From contig RGYP01000090.1 in NCBI GenBank assembly GCA_010031985.1, positions 1 to 7,259 of the forward strand: a DNA stretch of 7,259 nt. The letters run 5' to 3'. Source of the stretch: Gammaproteobacteria bacterium. Its GTDB lineage: Bacteria > Pseudomonadota > Gammaproteobacteria > Steroidobacterales > Steroidobacteraceae. Shown piece by piece: positions 5,940 through 7,259 of this stretch (its first letter is position 1; every line of letters starts with the position of its first letter). The notes below the pieces were generated by a model, which had not been told where the DNA came from, ran no database searches, and saw nothing but the letters and a program-made list of their open reading frames with translations. A program made the translations under genes and the position numbers.

Positions 5940-7259
5940 GTGCGCAACTTCATCCCTCGTCTGTGCAGTTTGCTGTTGACCGCCACCGTCGTCTGCATGA
6001 TGCCGGTGAGTCTCGCCGCCGAAAAGGCCGCGAGCGCCAAGACCCCGGAGTCTTCCAGACTCGCGGCGCCCGAGAAAGTCACCTCGGTCGAAGGCATCAC
6101 GGAATACCGCCTCGCCAATGGTCTGCGGGTGCTGCTGTTCCCGGATCCGTCGAAGTCCACCATCACCGTCAACATCACCTACCTCGTGGGCTCGCGTCAT
6201 GAAGGTTACGGCGAGAGCGGCATGGCTCACCTGCTCGAGCACATGGTGTTCAAGGGCACGCCGCGCTTCCCGAATATTCCGCAGGAGCTGACCACGCGCG
6301 GTGCGCGACCGAACGGCACCACGTGGTACGACCGCACCAACTATTTCGAAACTTTCGCCGCGACCGACGACAACCTGCGCTGGGCGCTCGATCTCGAGAG
6401 CGACCGCATGATCAACTCCTTCATCAAGGAAGAAGATCTGCGCAGCGAATTCTCGGTGGTACGCAACGAGTTCGAATCCGGCGAGAACGACCCCTCGGGC
6501 GTGCTGCTCGAGCGCGTCATGTCCACCGCCTACCTCTGGCACAACTACGGCAAGTCGACCATCGGTTCACGCGAAGACATCGAGCGCGTACCCATCGACA
6601 ATCTGCGCGCCTTCTACAAGAAGTATTACCAGCCCGACAACGCGGTGCTCACCGTCGCCGGCAAGATCGACGAGGCGAAGACCATCGGCTGGGTGAATGA
6701 ATTCTTTGGCAAGATCCCGCGACCGACGCGTGTGCTGCAGCCGACCTACACGGTCGAGCCAGTGCAGGACGGCGAGCGCCACGTGGTGCTGCGCCGTGTG
6801 GGTGACGTGCAGGTGACCGCGGCGGGCTATCACATTCCCGCGGGCGGACACCCGGACTTTGCTGCCGTGCAGGTACTCGCCGATGCGCTCACCAACGAAC
6901 CCTCGGGCCGCCTGTACAAGGCGCTCGTGGAGAGCGGCAAGGCCAGCAGCGTCGGCGGCCTCGCCTTCGGTCTCAAGGACCCGGGCTACATGTACTTCGC
7001 CGCCGAGGTTCTCAAGGACAAGCCGGTGGCCGATGCCACGCAAACCATGCTGGCGGTGCTCGACGGCATGAAGTCGGCGCCGGTCACCGAAGACGAAGTT
7101 CAGCGGGCGCGCAACAAGTTTCTGCGCTTCTTCGAACAGACCTACAACAACAGCGATCGCGTCGGCCTCGGGCTTTCCGAGTACATCGCCAAGGGTGACT
7201 GGCGCTTGTGGTTCCTGTCCCGCGACCAGATGGAAAAGGTCACGGCCGCCGACGTGAAC
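5940..7259 (+). CDS. M16 family (pitrilysin/insulinase-like) zinc peptidase, 3' partial
   Basis: A periplasmic inverzincin-type metallopeptidase; 440 codons are present and the frame is open to the window's last base. The GTG at 5940 is chosen because GGAG (5928-5931) stands 8 nt upstream and a signal peptide starts there: an RNFIPR n-region, a hydrophobic core at about 8-25, and a likely signal peptidase I cut after A26 or A27 (SLAA). The inverted zinc motif HLLEH is at 97-101, with H97 and H101 as ligands and E100 as catalytic Glu. The third ligand is most likely E177 in RNEFE, at the spacing seen in mitochondrial processing peptidase beta. LANGLRV and FKGTPRF flank the active site as in the family. 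Residues from about 210 on (YYQPDNAVLTVAGKID onward) form the second lobe of the M16 domain. Relatives of this type are usually about 900 aa with a second, inactive M16 unit, so perhaps half the gene is missing. The substrate cannot be told. Confidence 0.92.
   Translation, partial: MRNFIPRLCSLLLTATVVCMMPVSLAAEKAASAKTPESSRLAAPEKVTSVEGITEYRLANGLRVLLFPDPSKSTITVNITYLVGSRHEGYGESGMAHLLEHMVFKGTPRFPNIPQELTTRGARPNGTTWYDRTNYFETFAATDDNLRWALDLESDRMINSFIKEEDLRSEFSVVRNEFESGENDPSGVLLERVMSTAYLWHNYGKSTIGSREDIERVPIDNLRAFYKKYYQPDNAVLTVAGKIDEAKTIGWVNEFFGKIPRPTRVLQPTYTVEPVQDGERHVVLRRVGDVQVTAAGYHIPAGGHPDFAAVQVLADALTNEPSGRLYKALVESGKASSVGGLAFGLKDPGYMYFAAEVLKDKPVADATQTMLAVLDGMKSAPVTEDEVQRARNKFLRFFEQTYNNSDRVGLGLSEYIAKGDWRLWFLSRDQMEKVTAADVN

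Noticed and set aside
5289..6542. A 417-codon minus-strand frame across the terminator, the small gene and the M16 start
   Set aside because: It reads through the hairpin terminator and lies out of frame with both supported genes; its composition is that of a shadow frame.

Overview
The window is a GC-rich, densely packed stretch of a proteobacterial chromosome. Strongly G/C-ending codons, an RNase D with an HRDC domain, a PPi-type phosphofructokinase next to a membrane pyrophosphatase, and a periplasmic M16 peptidase together suggest a gammaproteobacterium of the Xanthomonadales/Nevskiales/Steroidobacter or methylotroph type. This placement is an inference from gene content. I see no insertion sequence, phage gene, CRISPR array, rRNA or tRNA, and base composition looks even throughout, so this reads as core chromosome rather than an island.

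Layout, left to right: (1) rnd (RNase D, +), whose GTG start lies at the very edge of the window and may not be the true one. It converges on (2) adk (adenylate kinase, -), with only 45 bp between the two stops. (3) adk is divergent from pfp (pyrophosphate-dependent 6-phosphofructokinase, +); the 136-bp gap between them holds candidate overlapping promoters. (4) hppA (proton-pumping membrane pyrophosphatase, +) follows pfp after 104 bp that contain a GC hairpin and an extended -10 promoter candidate. A perfectly symmetric hairpin with A8/T8 flanks then closes hppA and also serves (5) a small minus-strand gene for a probably exported protein of unknown family. (6) A zinc peptidase of family M16 (+) starts at a GTG at 5940, with a good ribosome binding site, and runs off the right edge. 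Its frame is open to the last base and must not be missed.

The functional core is energy metabolism built on pyrophosphate. Pfp spends or makes PPi at the fructose-6-phosphate/fructose-1,6-bisphosphate step, HppA couples PPi hydrolysis to proton export across the inner membrane, and Adk rebalances AMP, ADP and ATP after biosynthetic reactions that release PPi and AMP. The pairing of a PPi-PFK gene with an H+-PPase gene is already known from methanotrophs such as Methylococcus. The divergent adk and its Cys4 LID are the less routine parts. I found no convincing wholly new system; the least explained items are the small exported protein with its unresolved start and the overlapping control regions.
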